The notes: generated by a model from the sequence alone, not told the origin. A stretch of DNA of 64,000 nucleotides from Nitrosospira multiformis (GCF_900110185.1 NZ_FOCT01000009.1:1-64000); one strand, 5' to 3'; counted from the stretch's first letter, positions 39,794 to 50,266 are shown. Numbers and translations are program-made.

Positions 39794-40456
39794 ATGCAAG
39801 GCATCAAGCTAATTTCGATGATTACCGCATCGGCTGCATTGGCCCTGTCCAGCCATGTTTTTGCGGAAACGCCTCCCCAGGCTGTCAAAACGGCAGGAGA
39901 TGCGGCTAAAGGTCAGCAAATCGCCACCCAGGTTTGTGCCGCCTGTCATGGTGCGGATGGCAACAGTATGATTCCTGCAAATCCGAATCTGGCTGGACAG
40001 CATGCCGAGTATATCATCAAGCAGCTCAATAATTTCAAGTCGCAGAACGGTAAGCCGGCAGAGCGCGATAGCGCGGTGATGTCAGCCATGGTTGCGCCGC
40101 TTTCCGACGAGGATGTAAGGAATGTCTCAGCTTATTACGCTCAGCAGAAGCCCAAGCCGGGGGTGGCCAACAACAAGGAACTCGCCGAGCTGGGGGAAAA
40201 AATATATCGAGGCGGAAATCTTGAAACCAATGTTCCCGCCTGCTCCAGTTGCCATTCTCCCAACGGTGCCGGTATTCCTCCCGTTTATCCCCAGCTCGCC
40301 GGGCAGCATGCAGAGTATTCTGCTGGGCAGTTGCGCGCATTCCGGACCGAGCAGCGGGCAAACGATGCGAACAAGGTTATGCACGTGATCGCAACGCGGA
40401 TGAGCGAAAAAGAAATGGAGGCGGTGTCCGAGTTCATTTCGGGTCTTCGCAAGTAG
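39794..40456 (+). CDS. Diheme cytochrome c4
   Basis: A periplasmic electron carrier with two class I haem domains. The ATG at 39794 gives a clean signal peptide (MQGIKLISMITASAALALSS, cut near VFAE) and 220 residues; the long upstream frame is not real. Haem sites are CAACH and CSSCH, each followed by NPNLAGQHAEY or YPQLAGQHAEY, with distal Met in later segments. In such bacteria c4 often donates electrons to the terminal oxidase. Confidence 0.95.
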   Translation: MQGIKLISMITASAALALSSHVFAETPPQAVKTAGDAAKGQQIATQVCAACHGADGNSMIPANPNLAGQHAEYIIKQLNNFKSQNGKPAERDSAVMSAMVAPLSDEDVRNVSAYYAQQKPKPGVANNKELAELGEKIYRGGNLETNVPACSSCHSPNGAGIPPVYPQLAGQHAEYSAGQLRAFRTEQRANDANKVMHVIATRMSEKEMEAVSEFISGLRK

Positions 40457-40654
40457 TAAAAGTCGGGGATTCCGAAGTTATCGCAGAGGGACGCTGCTGG
40501 TAAAATCGGGGTGACCGGGATGGCTACAGGGCGCAGATACGGTCAACGGAAGCAGTCCGTTCGCGCGATCTGTAGTCCGGCAAGGCTACGGAAAGGGAGT
40601 CGGGGTGGAATGCGGTCCAGTTCCAGTAGTCAGGTCTAAGCCTGCGTTCGCAGC

Positions 40655-40680
40655 GCAGTATCTTCAGAGGAAGATACTGC
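40655..40680. repeat. Perfect hairpin between cytochrome c4 and hemL
   Basis: An 11-bp perfect stem (40655-40665 with 40670-40680) with loop AGAG and no T-run. It lies just before the terminator and may be an mRNA stabiliser or processing site. Confidence 0.6.
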
Positions 40681-40688
40681 CTCGCTAT

Positions 40689-40713
40689 CAGCGGCAACTG
40701 CCCGCTGTTTTTA
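40689..40713 (+). terminator. Terminator of cytochrome c4
   Basis: CAGCGG (40689-40694) pairs with CCGCTG (40702-40707), followed by TTTTTATT. It overlaps the last bases of hemL on the other strand. Confidence 0.65.
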
Positions 40714-41988
40714 TTCCCGCGCGAAGATTTTTTCAGCGGCGGCCAGCGTTTTGCTGATTTCAGCATCACCGTGTGCCGCGGAAACAAATCCGGCTTCAAA
40801 CGCTGATGGGGCGAAATAAATACCCTCGTCGAGCATGGCGTGGAAAAACCCATTGAAAGCCTCGCGGTCACAGCTCATCACTTCCGCGTAACTTTTCGGC
40901 GCGCTTTCCCGGAAATAGAGCCCGAACATGCCCCCTACAGCCTGCGCACAAAAAACCACGCCGTGTTTTGTTGCGGCCGCGGCAAGACCTTCGGTAAGTT
41001 CACGGGTACGCGCGGCGAGTTTGTCGTAGAACCCCGGTACCTGCACCCGCTTCAATGTGGCGAGACCGGCAGCAACCGCAACCGGATTTCCCGAAAGTGT
41101 ACCCGCCTGGTAGACGGCTCCCACCGGCGCAAGGCATTGCATGATTTCTCGCCGGCCTCCAAACGCAGCCATCGGCATACCACCGCCGATCACTTTGCCC
41201 AGTGTGGTGAGATCGGGTTTTATTCCGTAAAGTCCCTGGGCACACTCCAGTCCGACGCGAAAGCCTGTCATCACCTCATCGAAGATCAACACGCTGCCGT
41301 GGCGCGTGCATAATTCGCGCAAACCCGGCAGGAAGCCCGGCTGAGGCGCGATAAGATTCATGTTGCCCGCAACAGGCTCGACAATGACCGCCGCGATTTC
41401 GGCACCGAACTGATTGAAAGCCTGTTCAACACCGGCGAGATCATTGTAATCGAGCACAACCGTGCTGGAAGCCGTTTCCGCGGGGACGCCCGCAGAACTT
41501 GGATGGCCGAAAGTCAGGGCGCCGGAGCCTGCCTTCACCAGCAGGGCGTCGTCATGGCCGTGATAACAGCCTTCAAACTTGATAATGCGATTCCGACCGG
41601 TATAACCGCGCGCTAGTCGGATGGCGCTCATGGTTGCTTCGGTCCCGGAGCTTACCAGCCTGACCTGCTCGATTGACGGCACCAACCGGCACAGCAGTTC
41701 CGCGATCTCCAGTTCCGCCTCAGTGGGCGCCCCAAAAGTCAAGCCGTTTTTTGCTGCCGCATAGACCGCATCAATCACTTCAGGATGGGCATGCCCGAGA
41801 ATCAGAGGGCCCCAGGAACCGACATAATCTATGTAGGACTTGTCATCCGCATCCCATGCATAGGCACCCTCACCCTTTCTGAAAAAAACCGGCGTGCCGC
41901 CTACCGATTTGAAGGCGCGAACCGGCGAGTTGACCCCCCCGGGAATGAATTTTTGCGACTGCTCGAACAATTGCTGGTTGCGTGACAT
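40711..41988 (-). CDS. hemL: Glutamate-1-semialdehyde 2,1-aminomutase
   Basis: It makes 5-aminolevulinate from the product of HemA, using PLP. The 425 residues carry Lys265 ([16 protein letters not shown]), the [15 protein letters not shown] start region and [11 protein letters not shown] with the PLP-ring Asp. It overlaps thiE by one base (TAATG). Confidence 0.98.
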   Translation of the reverse strand: MSRNQQLFEQSQKFIPGGVNSPVRAFKSVGGTPVFFRKGEGAYAWDADDKSYIDYVGSWGPLILGHAHPEVIDAVYAAAKNGLTFGAPTEAELEIAELLCRLVPSIEQVRLVSSGTEATMSAIRLARGYTGRNRIIKFEGCYHGHDDALLVKAGSGALTFGHPSSAGVPAETASSTVVLDYNDLAGVEQAFNQFGAEIAAVIVEPVAGNMNLIAPQPGFLPGLRELCTRHGSVLIFDEVMTGFRVGLECAQGLYGIKPDLTTLGKVIGGGMPMAAFGGRREIMQCLAPVGAVYQAGTLSGNPVAVAAGLATLKRVQVPGFYDKLAARTRELTEGLAAAATKHGVVFCAQAVGGMFGLYFRESAPKSYAEVMSCDREAFNGFFHAMLDEGIYFAPSAFEAGFVSAAHGDAEISKTLAAAEKIFARE

Positions 41989-42692
41989 TATTGACTGGTC
42001 CTTGACAATGAGGGATGAAACGACTGACGCTTGAATAATCCGGAGAACTTGGCGGCTTCGGAACGGATATCTCGTGCGCCAAACAGAGCGTTGCTGACTG
42101 CTACAGCATCCGCACCGGCGCTGATCAACACTAGGGCATTATCGCTATTGATGCCGCCTATGGCGACAATGGGAATCCTGATCTCAAGATTTCCCTGCTG
42201 TAGCAGGTCAACGGAAGCAGGCACGGTATCGGGCTTTGTGACGGAACTGAAAAAAGCCCCGAAAGCAACGTAATCCGCCCCATTGCACTCGGCTTCGATG
42301 GCAGATTCGAGTTCGTTGTAGCAGGAAATTCCGATGATCTTTTCATGACCCAGTTTAAGCCGGGCTTGAGAAATGGGTGCATCTTCCCGTCCCAGATGCA
42401 CTCCATCCGCCCCGACCTCGAGAGCAAGATCGATATGATCGTTGATGAGGAGGGGAACGTCAAACCGGCGGCAGAGATGAGCGAGCGCGCGCGCCTGTTC
42501 CCGGCGCAGCTCCTCATTCATCGTTTTGCTGCGATATTGAACCAGTCGCGCACCTCCGGCAAGCGCGCTCCGTGTCATCGCGACCAGACTCGCTGTATCT
42601 CCTGTATCTGGCGTGATCGCATATAGACCGGTTATTTCTCGCCGCGGAGCAGCGCTACATCGCCTGATTTCGATCCTCGACACTGTTCTCAT
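41988..42692 (-). CDS. thiE: Thiamine-phosphate synthase
   Basis: It joins the pyrimidine and thiazole phosphates into thiamine phosphate. The TIM barrel of 234 residues has GLYAITPD near the start, [33 protein letters not shown] and [11 protein letters not shown]. The ATG at 42692 overlaps thiD by about 38 bases, so the two may be translationally coupled. Confidence 0.96.
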   Translation of the reverse strand: MRTVSRIEIRRCSAAPRREITGLYAITPDTGDTASLVAMTRSALAGGARLVQYRSKTMNEELRREQARALAHLCRRFDVPLLINDHIDLALEVGADGVHLGREDAPISQARLKLGHEKIIGISCYNELESAIEAECNGADYVAFGAFFSSVTKPDTVPASVDLLQQGNLEIRIPIVAIGGINSDNALVLISAGADAVAVSNALFGARDIRSEAAKFSGLFKRQSFHPSLSRTSQ

Positions 42693-43494
42693 CACGCGCC
42701 CAGAATAGCCTGTCTGGCAGATGTTGCCCCATTCCAGGCCTGAACCCGGCTTTCAGGGATTGCCAGGTGTATTCCTGCGCTTCATATACACCCTCTGCAA
42801 TAGGCAATCCATTGGCAAGCGTGGCGGCGATAGCAGAGGCGAGTGTGCACCCCGATCCATGATACGAGCCAGCCAGGCGATTCCACGCATCCGTGCGCAC
42901 GATGCCGGTAGTTCCGTATAGGGTGTTCACCACTTGCGAAGTATTTTCATGGGTTCCGGTAACGAATACATATTCACATCCCAGGCGCAGCAATCGGCCT
43001 GCGCACTGGTGCAAATCCGGCATATCGGATTCATCCTCATAATCCTGCGCCAGTCGCCGTGCTTCCAGGCTGTTGGGCGTGATGATGGTTGCCTGCGGCA
43101 GCAGCAATTCCCGCATGGCAGCGACCATTTCCTCATTGGCGAGTTCATCGCCCCGGCCCGAGGCAAGCACAGGGTCCAGCACGACCGGAATGTTGGGATA
43201 ATCCGAAACCACTTCGGCGATCGCCGCAATAATTTCCACACTGCCCAGCAAACCCATTTTAAACACATGCACGGGCATGTCCTCAAGAACTGCGCGTGCC
43301 TGATCCGTCACCCATTCTGCATCCAGCGCCATTACATCATCCACCCCGGCCGTATCCTGCACTGTCACGGCGGTGACGACCGAAAGGGGATGGCATCCCA
43401 TGCTGGCCAGAGTGAGAATATCAGCCTGAATACCGGCGCCCCCGGTAGAGTCGCTGGCAGCAAAAGAAAGTACGATGGGGGGTGGCTGAGACAT
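42655..43494 (-). CDS. thiD: Hydroxymethylpyrimidine (phosphate) kinase
   Basis: It phosphorylates HMP to HMP-PP for ThiE. The 279 residues include AASDSTGGAGIQADILT at the substrate site, KMGLLGS, VVLDPVLASGRGDEL and the anion hole GSGCTLASAIAA. First gene of thiD-thiE-hemL. No TPP riboswitch is seen in the short region upstream. Confidence 0.97.
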   Translation of the reverse strand: MSQPPPIVLSFAASDSTGGAGIQADILTLASMGCHPLSVVTAVTVQDTAGVDDVMALDAEWVTDQARAVLEDMPVHVFKMGLLGSVEIIAAIAEVVSDYPNIPVVLDPVLASGRGDELANEEMVAAMRELLLPQATIITPNSLEARRLAQDYEDESDMPDLHQCAGRLLRLGCEYVFVTGTHENTSQVVNTLYGTTGIVRTDAWNRLAGSYHGSGCTLASAIAATLANGLPIAEGVYEAQEYTWQSLKAGFRPGMGQHLPDRLFWARDENSVEDRNQAM

Positions 43495-43542
43495 GAACTA
43501 ATACCGTAAAATGATATTTTAACCCAAATACCCTTACTCATC

Positions 43543-43740
43543 ATGACTACCACCGAAACGACCGAAGTGCGTGTCTACCGTTGCTATATGTGCCTGATTT
43601 GCGGTTATGTATATGATGAGGCCGAAGGGTCTCCGCAGGAAGGTATTCCGCCCGGAACAAGGTGGGAGGACGTACCGATGAACTGGACCTGTCCCGAATG
43701 TTCAGCGCGTAAGGAAGATTTTGAGATGGTGGAAATCTGA
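43543..43740 (+). CDS. Rubredoxin
   Basis: A 65-residue single-iron redox protein. Two CxxC pairs are complete: [13 protein letters not shown] and [11 protein letters not shown], with the typical [20 protein letters not shown] core. Longer at the N-terminus than clostridial forms, as usual in proteobacteria. The stop codon abuts the start of gloA, so the two are co-transcribed. Confidence 0.96.
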   Translation: MTTTETTEVRVYRCYMCLICGYVYDEAEGSPQEGIPPGTRWEDVPMNWTCPECSARKEDFEMVEI

Positions 43741-44130
43741 ATGCGCATACTTCATACCATGCTGCGCGTGGGTGATCTGGAAAAGTCGATTGCCTTTTAT
43801 ACGGACGTGCTGGGAATGAAAGTGCTGCGCCGGAAAGATTATCCGGAGGGCAGGTTTACCCTCGCATTTGTCGGTTATCAGGATGAGGCTGAGGGAACGG
43901 TATTGGAACTCACCCACAACTGGGATACTGGCAAATACGACCTGGGCGCCGGTTACGGACATATTGCGATCGAAGTCGATAACGCTTACCAGGCGTGTGA
44001 GGAAGTGAAGAAACGGGGCGGCAAGGTTACACGCGAGGCAGGCCCGATGAAACATGGTGTCACCGTGATCGCGTTCGTGGAAGATCCTGACGGCTACAAG
44101 ATCGAGTTCATCCAGAAAAAAACCGCGTAA
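43741..44130 (+). CDS. gloA: Lactoylglutathione lyase (glyoxalase I)
   Basis: It converts the methylglyoxal-glutathione adduct to lactoylglutathione. The 129 residues carry the metal ligands in [30 protein letters not shown] and KIEFI. Length matches the nickel-type bacterial enzyme. Confidence 0.97.
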   Translation: MRILHTMLRVGDLEKSIAFYTDVLGMKVLRRKDYPEGRFTLAFVGYQDEAEGTVLELTHNWDTGKYDLGAGYGHIAIEVDNAYQACEEVKKRGGKVTREAGPMKHGVTVIAFVEDPDGYKIEFIQKKTA

Positions 44131-44404
44131 AGCCTGGGCAACCAGGGGGGATATACATCGCAAATGTTATGCCTCTACACCTCCTCGCCTGGACGGCTCA
44201 CTGGCTGCCCAAGCTTGCTGCCAAGGTCTATTCAAACCCGGAGGAGTCGGAGCATCATCTCGTGACATCCGGCGCTCTTTTGTTTATAGAAGTCTTGATG
44301 GATAACCCGCAGGATACCAGGTCCAGACGTCGATAATCTTTCGAACTTGTTTCCTTGATCAAGTTAATAAGGATCAATTTCAAGGAGCAGATCACTCCAA
44401 CCAT

Positions 44405-44983
44405 ATGGATGAGCCAGATAACTCTACCCCGGCAGCCGTTAAGCCAAATATTCCTGCTCGGCTGCTGATTTCTGTTACGCGGCGTCTTTTCATCGCACTG
44501 GTGATTCTTTATGGCCTCTCATTGACCGCTGCTGCTCTATTGAGGGAGTCCATCTATATAGTGCCGCTGCTCGTATTCGCCAGTGGCGTGATTGGCGGAT
44601 TTGTCGGTCTCCAACGCCGTCTGAAGGATTTGACTTTGTTCGATCTGGAGTTGATAGCGGAATCCTGGGTTTACACTGCTCTTTCTCCCCTGGTTGGGGG
44701 TGTGTTGGCTTTTTTGCTTTTTATACTTTTTCTTTCCGGTTTGCTATCCGGCGACCTGTTTCCCGTTTTTCTGCCTGATAGCAATTCATCCTCCGAAAGT
44801 TTCCTGTCGATCTTCGAGCAACATGGAGAAGGACACAAAGAATATGCAAAACTGATATTCTGGTCTTTTATGGCAGGCTTTTCCGAGCATTTTGTTACAG
44901 ACGTGATCAGCAGATTTGAAGGAGCAGCAGTGAAAAGCTTGCCTTTAGCGGGGCAAGAAGAGTCTAAGCGAATTCAACGCTAA
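44405..44983 (+). CDS. Hypothetical membrane protein
   Basis: A 192-residue protein with an N-terminal soluble stretch and about four membrane helices (residues 25-45, 48-66, 90-115, 145-160), ending in a charged tail. No family recognised. A possible AAGGAG lies 20 bases ahead of the ATG, which is rather far. Confidence 0.6.
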   Translation: MDEPDNSTPAAVKPNIPARLLISVTRRLFIALVILYGLSLTAAALLRESIYIVPLLVFASGVIGGFVGLQRRLKDLTLFDLELIAESWVYTALSPLVGGVLAFLLFILFLSGLLSGDLFPVFLPDSNSSSESFLSIFEQHGEGHKEYAKLIFWSFMAGFSEHFVTDVISRFEGAAVKSLPLAGQEESKRIQR

Positions 44984-45036
44984 GACCACCCTGTAGATAA
45001 CATCATCTGCTAGCATCGTCATACGCCTCAATAAAA

Positions 45037-45327
45037 TCAACGTTCGTTATCCTGACGATCCTGCCAGTTGAAATAGAGGACAGCTATCGTAATGATGGCC
45101 AGAGGCAGGAGTACGTACAGGCCGAGCGCAAAACCTGCTCCGTCTCCATGATGAGGGGGTGGACTGCTGATGATCTTGTAACCATGTGCTGTTCCAACCA
45201 GGAGAGCGAGAACCAGACCCCCCATGCGGCGGTTTGCGATCAGCTTCCGGCCCGACAGTTCGTTCAACATGTGGGCCGCATAATAGCCAAGGAAATAGAT
45301 GACGGTATAAAAAACCAAGGCGCCCAT
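45037..45327 (-). CDS. Small hypothetical membrane protein
   Basis: A 96-residue protein with three hydrophobic segments (about 4-20, 35-52, 68-85), a His-rich loop (PPPHHGDG) and a charged tail. No family recognised. It shares orientation with the mechanosensitive channel gene 140 bases upstream. Confidence 0.6.
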   Translation of the reverse strand: MGALVFYTVIYFLGYYAAHMLNELSGRKLIANRRMGGLVLALLVGTAHGYKIISSPPPHHGDGAGFALGLYVLLPLAIITIAVLYFNWQDRQDNER

Positions 45328-45470
45328 AACAGTTCAGATATCACTGATTTTCTTCCGGAACAATATTACCATCCGCGTCAGGATTCCGGACAATTCCCTA
45401 ATTTGGCGGCAGGAGGGGGCAGAAGCTATAAACGGAACGCTGTGGCTGATATGACTGAAAAGTCCTCCAG

Positions 45471-46709
45471 TCAACGCTTGATTCCGTTCTCTCCGAATGT
45501 TCGCCAGATATCGAGGTTGATATCGGACCGCAGTGCAGGCAGATTCTTCTCCGCTTCTTCTACCCACGCGACGAGTTCCAGAACAATCCCGCCATCGACG
45601 AATTCCTTGAGATACACTGTAGGCGCAGGCTCGGCCAGTATCTGCTGCCGCCTCTTTGCCGCTTCCGACATGATTATCATCGCGGCCTCGATCGGACTGT
45701 CGTAGCTGATCCGCATCGGAAAGACAAGGCGCAATCGACGATCGGAGAAGGGATGGTTGATAACCGCCGAAGTAATGAAAACATCATTGGGGATGAGAAT
45801 ATTGGTGCCTTCCTCGCTCTTGAGTATCACATACCGCGTGGTGAGCGAAGTCACCTCGCCTTTGCGGTTATCCACCGTGACTATATCGCCGAGATGGAGG
45901 GAATGGTCCAGCAGAATGATAAACCCGCTGATGTAGTTGCTCGCGATTTTTTGCAGCCCCAGTCCGAGCCCGACGCCAAGTGCGCCGCCAAACACGGATA
46001 GAAACGTGATATCCACGCCGACCATGGGCAACGCAACCAACACGCCGATGACGATCAGAATGGTGCGGCTGATCTTCGACAAGATGACACGCTGGTTGAT
46101 ATTCAGCGCCCTCGCCATCATGATGCGCGTTTCAACCGAACTAGCAAGCGATGCAGCCACGAGCATGCTGACGGTGAACGCGATGAGACCCTGCGCGATC
46201 AGCAATATCGAAATGCGCTGCTTGCCGACATGCAGTGAAATGTCATCGAGAAGGGCCAGAATTTCGGGCAAAAGCCCTGTGATATAAAGCGCGAATCCTA
46301 TCCACACCGTCCAGCCGATGAATCGTTCCCACGGGCGCAGCCACTCCTGGCGGCGAAATACCTTGCGCAGCATGTAGACCGCGGCCCGGATCAGGACGAG
46401 CGCGAACAGAATCGGGATAATGATATTGAGCAGGTGCGTCGGATACCAATAGTCCAGCGCCCACTTGCCGACGACAGTAAAGACCAGCGCAAAAAATGGA
46501 AACAGGAGCCGGCTCAGGCTGCGTGCGCTGATGGTTAACTTCCCGCCGGCGTTGACGCGCGCCGGAGCGCGCCGCATGAACTGTCTTTGCAACAACCATG
46601 CCATTCCCATGCTTGCAGTCAACACAGCAAGCTGCCACAGGACGGGGACTTGCTGCGCATGGACAAGCAGTTTGTTCAGCAGGCTCTGGAATTCAATGTC
46701 GAAGTGCAT
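45471..46709 (-). CDS. MscS-type mechanosensitive ion channel
   Basis: It opens under membrane tension to let solutes out on hypo-osmotic shock. The 412 residues have four or five membrane helices, then the pore helix FGGALGVGLGLGLQKIASNYISGFII (about 237-262) and the cytosolic beta/alpha part. It ends after FGENGIKR, a few residues short of the usual IPFPQ-type ending, a small C-terminal truncation. Confidence 0.93.
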   Translation of the reverse strand: MHFDIEFQSLLNKLLVHAQQVPVLWQLAVLTASMGMAWLLQRQFMRRAPARVNAGGKLTISARSLSRLLFPFFALVFTVVGKWALDYWYPTHLLNIIIPILFALVLIRAAVYMLRKVFRRQEWLRPWERFIGWTVWIGFALYITGLLPEILALLDDISLHVGKQRISILLIAQGLIAFTVSMLVAASLASSVETRIMMARALNINQRVILSKISRTILIVIGVLVALPMVGVDITFLSVFGGALGVGLGLGLQKIASNYISGFIILLDHSLHLGDIVTVDNRKGEVTSLTTRYVILKSEEGTNILIPNDVFITSAVINHPFSDRRLRLVFPMRISYDSPIEAAMIIMSEAAKRRQQILAEPAPTVYLKEFVDGGIVLELVAWVEEAEKNLPALRSDINLDIWRTFGENGIKR

Positions 46710-46853
46710 CCGTTGAAACAGGAAGAGGAACGGCGCCGGAAATGGATGGGCAAATGAATGGGCGGGTGCCAGATTCTAGCACGCGTGGATTACTTTCCCC
46801 TCATGCCATTTCGGCTCAGGAAAGCATATGCTCATACGTCTGGCCCACTTGAA

Positions 46854-47447
46854 TCAGCGGTAAGGCCGCGCATGTCTGAAATGATCCAGCCAGTTTTCCA
46901 GGTAAAGGTCCACCAGCGCGGAATTCCCGCGCATCACGAGCACGTTTTCCGCATTCTTGTGCTGCGCCGCATGGGTGAAATTGAAGCTGCCGGTAATCAG
47001 CGTAGCCTGGGCGCTGCCTGCATCGATCAGCATCACCTTATTGTGGGCACTGCTGTGATTCGAGTCCATGAATACCAGTACACCTTGTGACGCCATTCTT
47101 GCAATCAGGCTGGTCGGAATTTTTTCGGTCTGCTCCCTGTCCGCAATGACTTTCACATCCACTCCGCGATGCCTGGCTGCGATTAAAGCATCGGCGATTC
47201 TGCGGTGGGTAAAACTGAAAGCCTGGACCAGAACCTGGGTACGGGCGCCATCGATGGCATCCGCGATCAGTTTCCCCGCATCCTGCCCGGGCGTGAAAGC
47301 AACCTGCACAGTACCGGAAGCGGACAGGACTGGAGGTGGCTTGCGATAGGAAGGGGGTTCAAACGCTGCGGCAGAGGTTGTCAGAAATACGGCAAGGCAG
47401 CCAGCCATATACTGCTTCACGGAGGGACTACAGCCTGGTGACATCAT
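46854..47447 (-). CDS. Secreted phospholipase-D-type nuclease
   Basis: A 197-residue single-domain PLD protein. A signal peptide ends near TSAAAFE. One HxK motif, HNKVMLIDAG, with GSFNFT behind it, as in the Nuc endonuclease class that works as a dimer. The longer frame starting at 47573 is inside rsmB. The ATG at 47447 overlaps the rsmB stop (ATGA), so it is coupled to rsmB. It is predicted to be periplasmic; substrate DNA or phosphodiester. Confidence 0.87.
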   Translation of the reverse strand: MMSPGCSPSVKQYMAGCLAVFLTTSAAAFEPPSYRKPPPVLSASGTVQVAFTPGQDAGKLIADAIDGARTQVLVQAFSFTHRRIADALIAARHRGVDVKVIADREQTEKIPTSLIARMASQGVLVFMDSNHSSAHNKVMLIDAGSAQATLITGSFNFTHAAQHKNAENVLVMRGNSALVDLYLENWLDHFRHARPYR

Positions 47448-48718
47448 GTTTGAGCCTTTCCTGATTCCAGTGCGGCGGTAAAAAAGCCATCCGTACCGTG
47501 CAGCCTGGGTTGGAGTTGCATAAACACACCGGTGTCGAGCGGGATTTTTTGCTGGTGCAACAACTCGGCGCAATTCAGCAGGGTGAAGCGGGGATTATCC
47601 GCAATAAAATTCTCGACGATTTCCCGGTTTTCTTCCGGTAAAAAGCTGCAAGTGGCATAAACCAGTCTGCCACCCGGTTTAAGCAGGTTGGCCGCAGATG
47701 ACAGAATGGCGGCTTGCTTGCGCTTGAGTTCCTCGATGCTTTGCGGCGACTGGCGCCATTTCAGATCCGGGTTTCGCCGCAGGGTTCCGAGCCCGCTGCA
47801 AGGTGCATCCACCAGCACCCGATCGATTTTTCCCGCCAGCCGTTTCACCTTTATGTCGTTTTCATTGGCGATGAGCTGAGGATGGAGGTTCGATAAACCG
47901 GAGCGCTTGAGACGGGGCTTGAGATTGTTCAGCCGCTTTTCCGAATTATCGAAAGCATAGATGCGCCCTTGCGAACACATCAGCGCGCCCAGCATCAGCG
48001 ACTTTCCTCCCGCTCCCGCGCAGAAATCCACTACCATGTCCCGGCGCTTGGGCGCAAGCAGATAACCCAGCAGCTGGCTGCTTTCATCCTGGACTTCGAC
48101 CTTGCCGCTTATGAACACTTCATGGCGGTTGATCGCCGGCTTCCCTGTGAGGCGGATGCCGATCGGCGAGTAGGGCGTCGGCGTGCCTTCGATTCCATCT
48201 TTTCCCAACAGCTCGATGACTTCTTCGCGCCTCGCAAGCTGTGTATTGACACGCAGATCGAGGGGTGCGGGTGCTTGCAGCGAGCGGCCCAGGTCAAGGA
48301 TGGCACCATCATCCATGAATTCCCGCAGTTTTTCCAACAGCCACTCCGGAAATTCGGCCTGGACGCCAAGTGGCTGCGCTTCCAGCGACACAGCTTTCAT
48401 TTCCGCAAGCCGTTTTGCTTCTGTTTCACTCACCAGGGGCGTCAACTCGCGCAAGTTCATTCCCGAGAATTTCGCCAGATAAGCCAGCAGGAGCGAGCGA
48501 GGTGTGGCAATTTCCACGACGCGTTCCAGAAAAAAACGATGCCGCAGAATACCGAATACGGTTTCAGCGATGAACGCGCGATCGTTCACGCCGAGTTTCC
48601 GATTGTCCTGGAAAAAATGCCGCAGCAACGAATCAGCCGGATGTTGCAGTGGAATTACAGCGCGCAATGCAGCGGTTGCCATGTCGAGATGAGCAGGGGT
48701 AAGACGTATGGTCATCAA
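47444..48718 (-). CDS. rsmB: 16S rRNA m5C methyltransferase RsmB-type
   Basis: A 424-residue RsmB/NOP2-family enzyme making m5C in 16S rRNA. The SAM site DFCAGAGGKSLMLGA, the DAPCSGLGTLRRNPDLKW block and the catalytic YATCSFLPEEN are present. The N-terminal part (residues 10-100) is the NusB-like helical domain only in part, so the exact paralogue is less sure. Confidence 0.9.
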   Translation of the reverse strand: MMTIRLTPAHLDMATAALRAVIPLQHPADSLLRHFFQDNRKLGVNDRAFIAETVFGILRHRFFLERVVEIATPRSLLLAYLAKFSGMNLRELTPLVSETEAKRLAEMKAVSLEAQPLGVQAEFPEWLLEKLREFMDDGAILDLGRSLQAPAPLDLRVNTQLARREEVIELLGKDGIEGTPTPYSPIGIRLTGKPAINRHEVFISGKVEVQDESSQLLGYLLAPKRRDMVVDFCAGAGGKSLMLGALMCSQGRIYAFDNSEKRLNNLKPRLKRSGLSNLHPQLIANENDIKVKRLAGKIDRVLVDAPCSGLGTLRRNPDLKWRQSPQSIEELKRKQAAILSSAANLLKPGGRLVYATCSFLPEENREIVENFIADNPRFTLLNCAELLHQQKIPLDTGVFMQLQPRLHGTDGFFTAALESGKAQT

Positions 48719-48866
48719 TTATCGATACTGCTCGGGAGAAGCGGGCACAAAGCAGCCCTTAGCAGGACAAGCAGGCACAAAGGAAATATTCAGGCAGGCG
48801 ACACGCACTGCCCGGCACAACCGCTCTGACGTCCCCGGTGATTTTACAGGTTTGCCGCAGCCGAGC

Positions 48867-49631
48867 CTATTGCAGGCGGCCCTGTTTTAGGCCGTTCATC
48901 GGCCCTCCATAACTTATTTTTGTCACCATCTGATCCGTCACGATGCCGATTTTTTCGGTAGCCACGACGCGGACTGGCAGCATATGGTGATCGACGGCAA
49001 GCCAGATTTTTTTATCCCGATCCCCTTCTTTTTCCAGCTGCTTCGTCAGCACGATCGTTTCGAGCTTGCCCATGGGAGTATCCAGTGTTTCCTTGCTGAC
49101 TGCATAGCGCACCGGATCCAGGTGCTTTCCATCGGTTTCATGCAGGTTTACCATTTTGCCCGGGGCGGAAGTAAACATGAAGCTGTAGAGCAGGCTCAGC
49201 TTGTCCTGGGCATTGGCAGGCAGCGCTTTTTGCTCTTCCCCGCGTTTATGCTGAAGGGTGATCAGTTTCTTGCTCCAATCGAAAATTGCCACTTTGGGCA
49301 CCTTGTTTCCGTGCTGATCCGAAAACCGCTCCGGCCGCAACGTCCCCTGGGTGGTGATAATGCCTTCACTGTCACGCACCAGGGTGTCCGGTTGTGTCAG
49401 CGCCAACAGGCCTTTGGCCTTGCCCTCGCTGTACAGGCTGTAGCGGCGCTCGCCGTTTTCCTGAGTGATTTTCAGTGTGTCATTCATGTCCGCTTCGAGG
49501 CTTCCGGATGTGACCGAATAACTGATATCGACCCGCGACGGCACCTCTGTGCCGCAGGTAGCGCAAGCGGAAAAAGCGGGAAAAGCAAAAAAAACTGCTC
49601 CCGACAACAGGGCTAGAAATAAAAATCTCAT
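48867..49631 (-). CDS. DUF3108 periplasmic protein
   Basis: A 254-residue secreted protein with a signal peptide (to about residue 22, FSACA) and the DUF3108 pattern: YSLYSEGKAKGLL, LRPERFSDQHGNK, TPMGKLETIVLTK and a late WLAVDHHMLPVRV. Its job is unknown. It overlaps purN by four bases (ATGA), an odd partner but frequent in betaproteobacteria. Confidence 0.9.
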   Translation of the reverse strand: MRFLFLALLSGAVFFAFPAFSACATCGTEVPSRVDISYSVTSGSLEADMNDTLKITQENGERRYSLYSEGKAKGLLALTQPDTLVRDSEGIITTQGTLRPERFSDQHGNKVPKVAIFDWSKKLITLQHKRGEEQKALPANAQDKLSLLYSFMFTSAPGKMVNLHETDGKHLDPVRYAVSKETLDTPMGKLETIVLTKQLEKEGDRDKKIWLAVDHHMLPVRVVATEKIGIVTDQMVTKISYGGPMNGLKQGRLQ

Positions 49632-50266
49632 TTGGATAGTCCCGGTGAATATAAAACAGAATCGTCGAAATCGGCATCGCTCACCTCAACACTGTTATCA
49701 GAGAGCTTCAGCCGATCTTTCATAAACCAGCGCACGGCTTCAGGATAAATACGATGTTCCTGTTGCAGCACGCGCGCGGCCAGCGTTTCCTCGGTATCAC
49801 TTGGCATGACCTGAACAGCCGCCTGGATAATGATCGGACCCCGATCCGTTTCGGCGGTGACAAAATGCACGGTGCATCCATGCACCTTCACACCTTCCTT
49901 CAACGCCTGCCTGTGGGGGTGCAGGCCGGGAAAAGCGGGCAGCAGCGAGGGATGAATGTTTATCAGCCTGCCTTCATAGCGGCTGACAAAACTGCCCCCG
50001 AGAAGGCGCATGAAACCGGCCAGGGCGATGAGATCCGGTGCGTAGGCATCGATGACCTCCGCCAGTTTCTGGTCAAACGCTTCGCGATCCGGGTATGACC
50101 TTTGGTCCAACACAATGGTTTCATAGCCGCGGCTACGCGCGATTTCGAGTCCTGGCGCCCCCGGCTTGTTGCTGATGACCGCAGCTATCCGGGCGGGGAG
50201 ATTCGCTTCCAGCAGTGCCTGCATATTGCTGCCCCGACCGGAGATAAGGATTACGAGTGACTTCAT
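49628..50266 (-). CDS. purN: Phosphoribosylglycinamide formyltransferase
   Basis: It transfers a formyl group from N10-formyl-THF to GAR in purine synthesis. The 212 residues show LISGRGSNMQALLEA, the active NIHPSLLPAFPGLH, and HGCTVHFVTAETDRGPII with its His and Asp. It follows purM in the same direction. Confidence 0.97.
   Translation of the reverse strand: MKSLVILISGRGSNMQALLEANLPARIAAVISNKPGAPGLEIARSRGYETIVLDQRSYPDREAFDQKLAEVIDAYAPDLIALAGFMRLLGGSFVSRYEGRLINIHPSLLPAFPGLHPHRQALKEGVKVHGCTVHFVTAETDRGPIIIQAAVQVMPSDTEETLAARVLQQEHRIYPEAVRWFMKDRLKLSDNSVEVSDADFDDSVLYSPGLSK

Noticed and set aside
43495..43542. Possible TPP riboswitch upstream of thiD
   Set aside because: The divergent rubredoxin start lies only 48 bases away; the space is too short and no CTGAGA/ACCTGA-like blocks are present.
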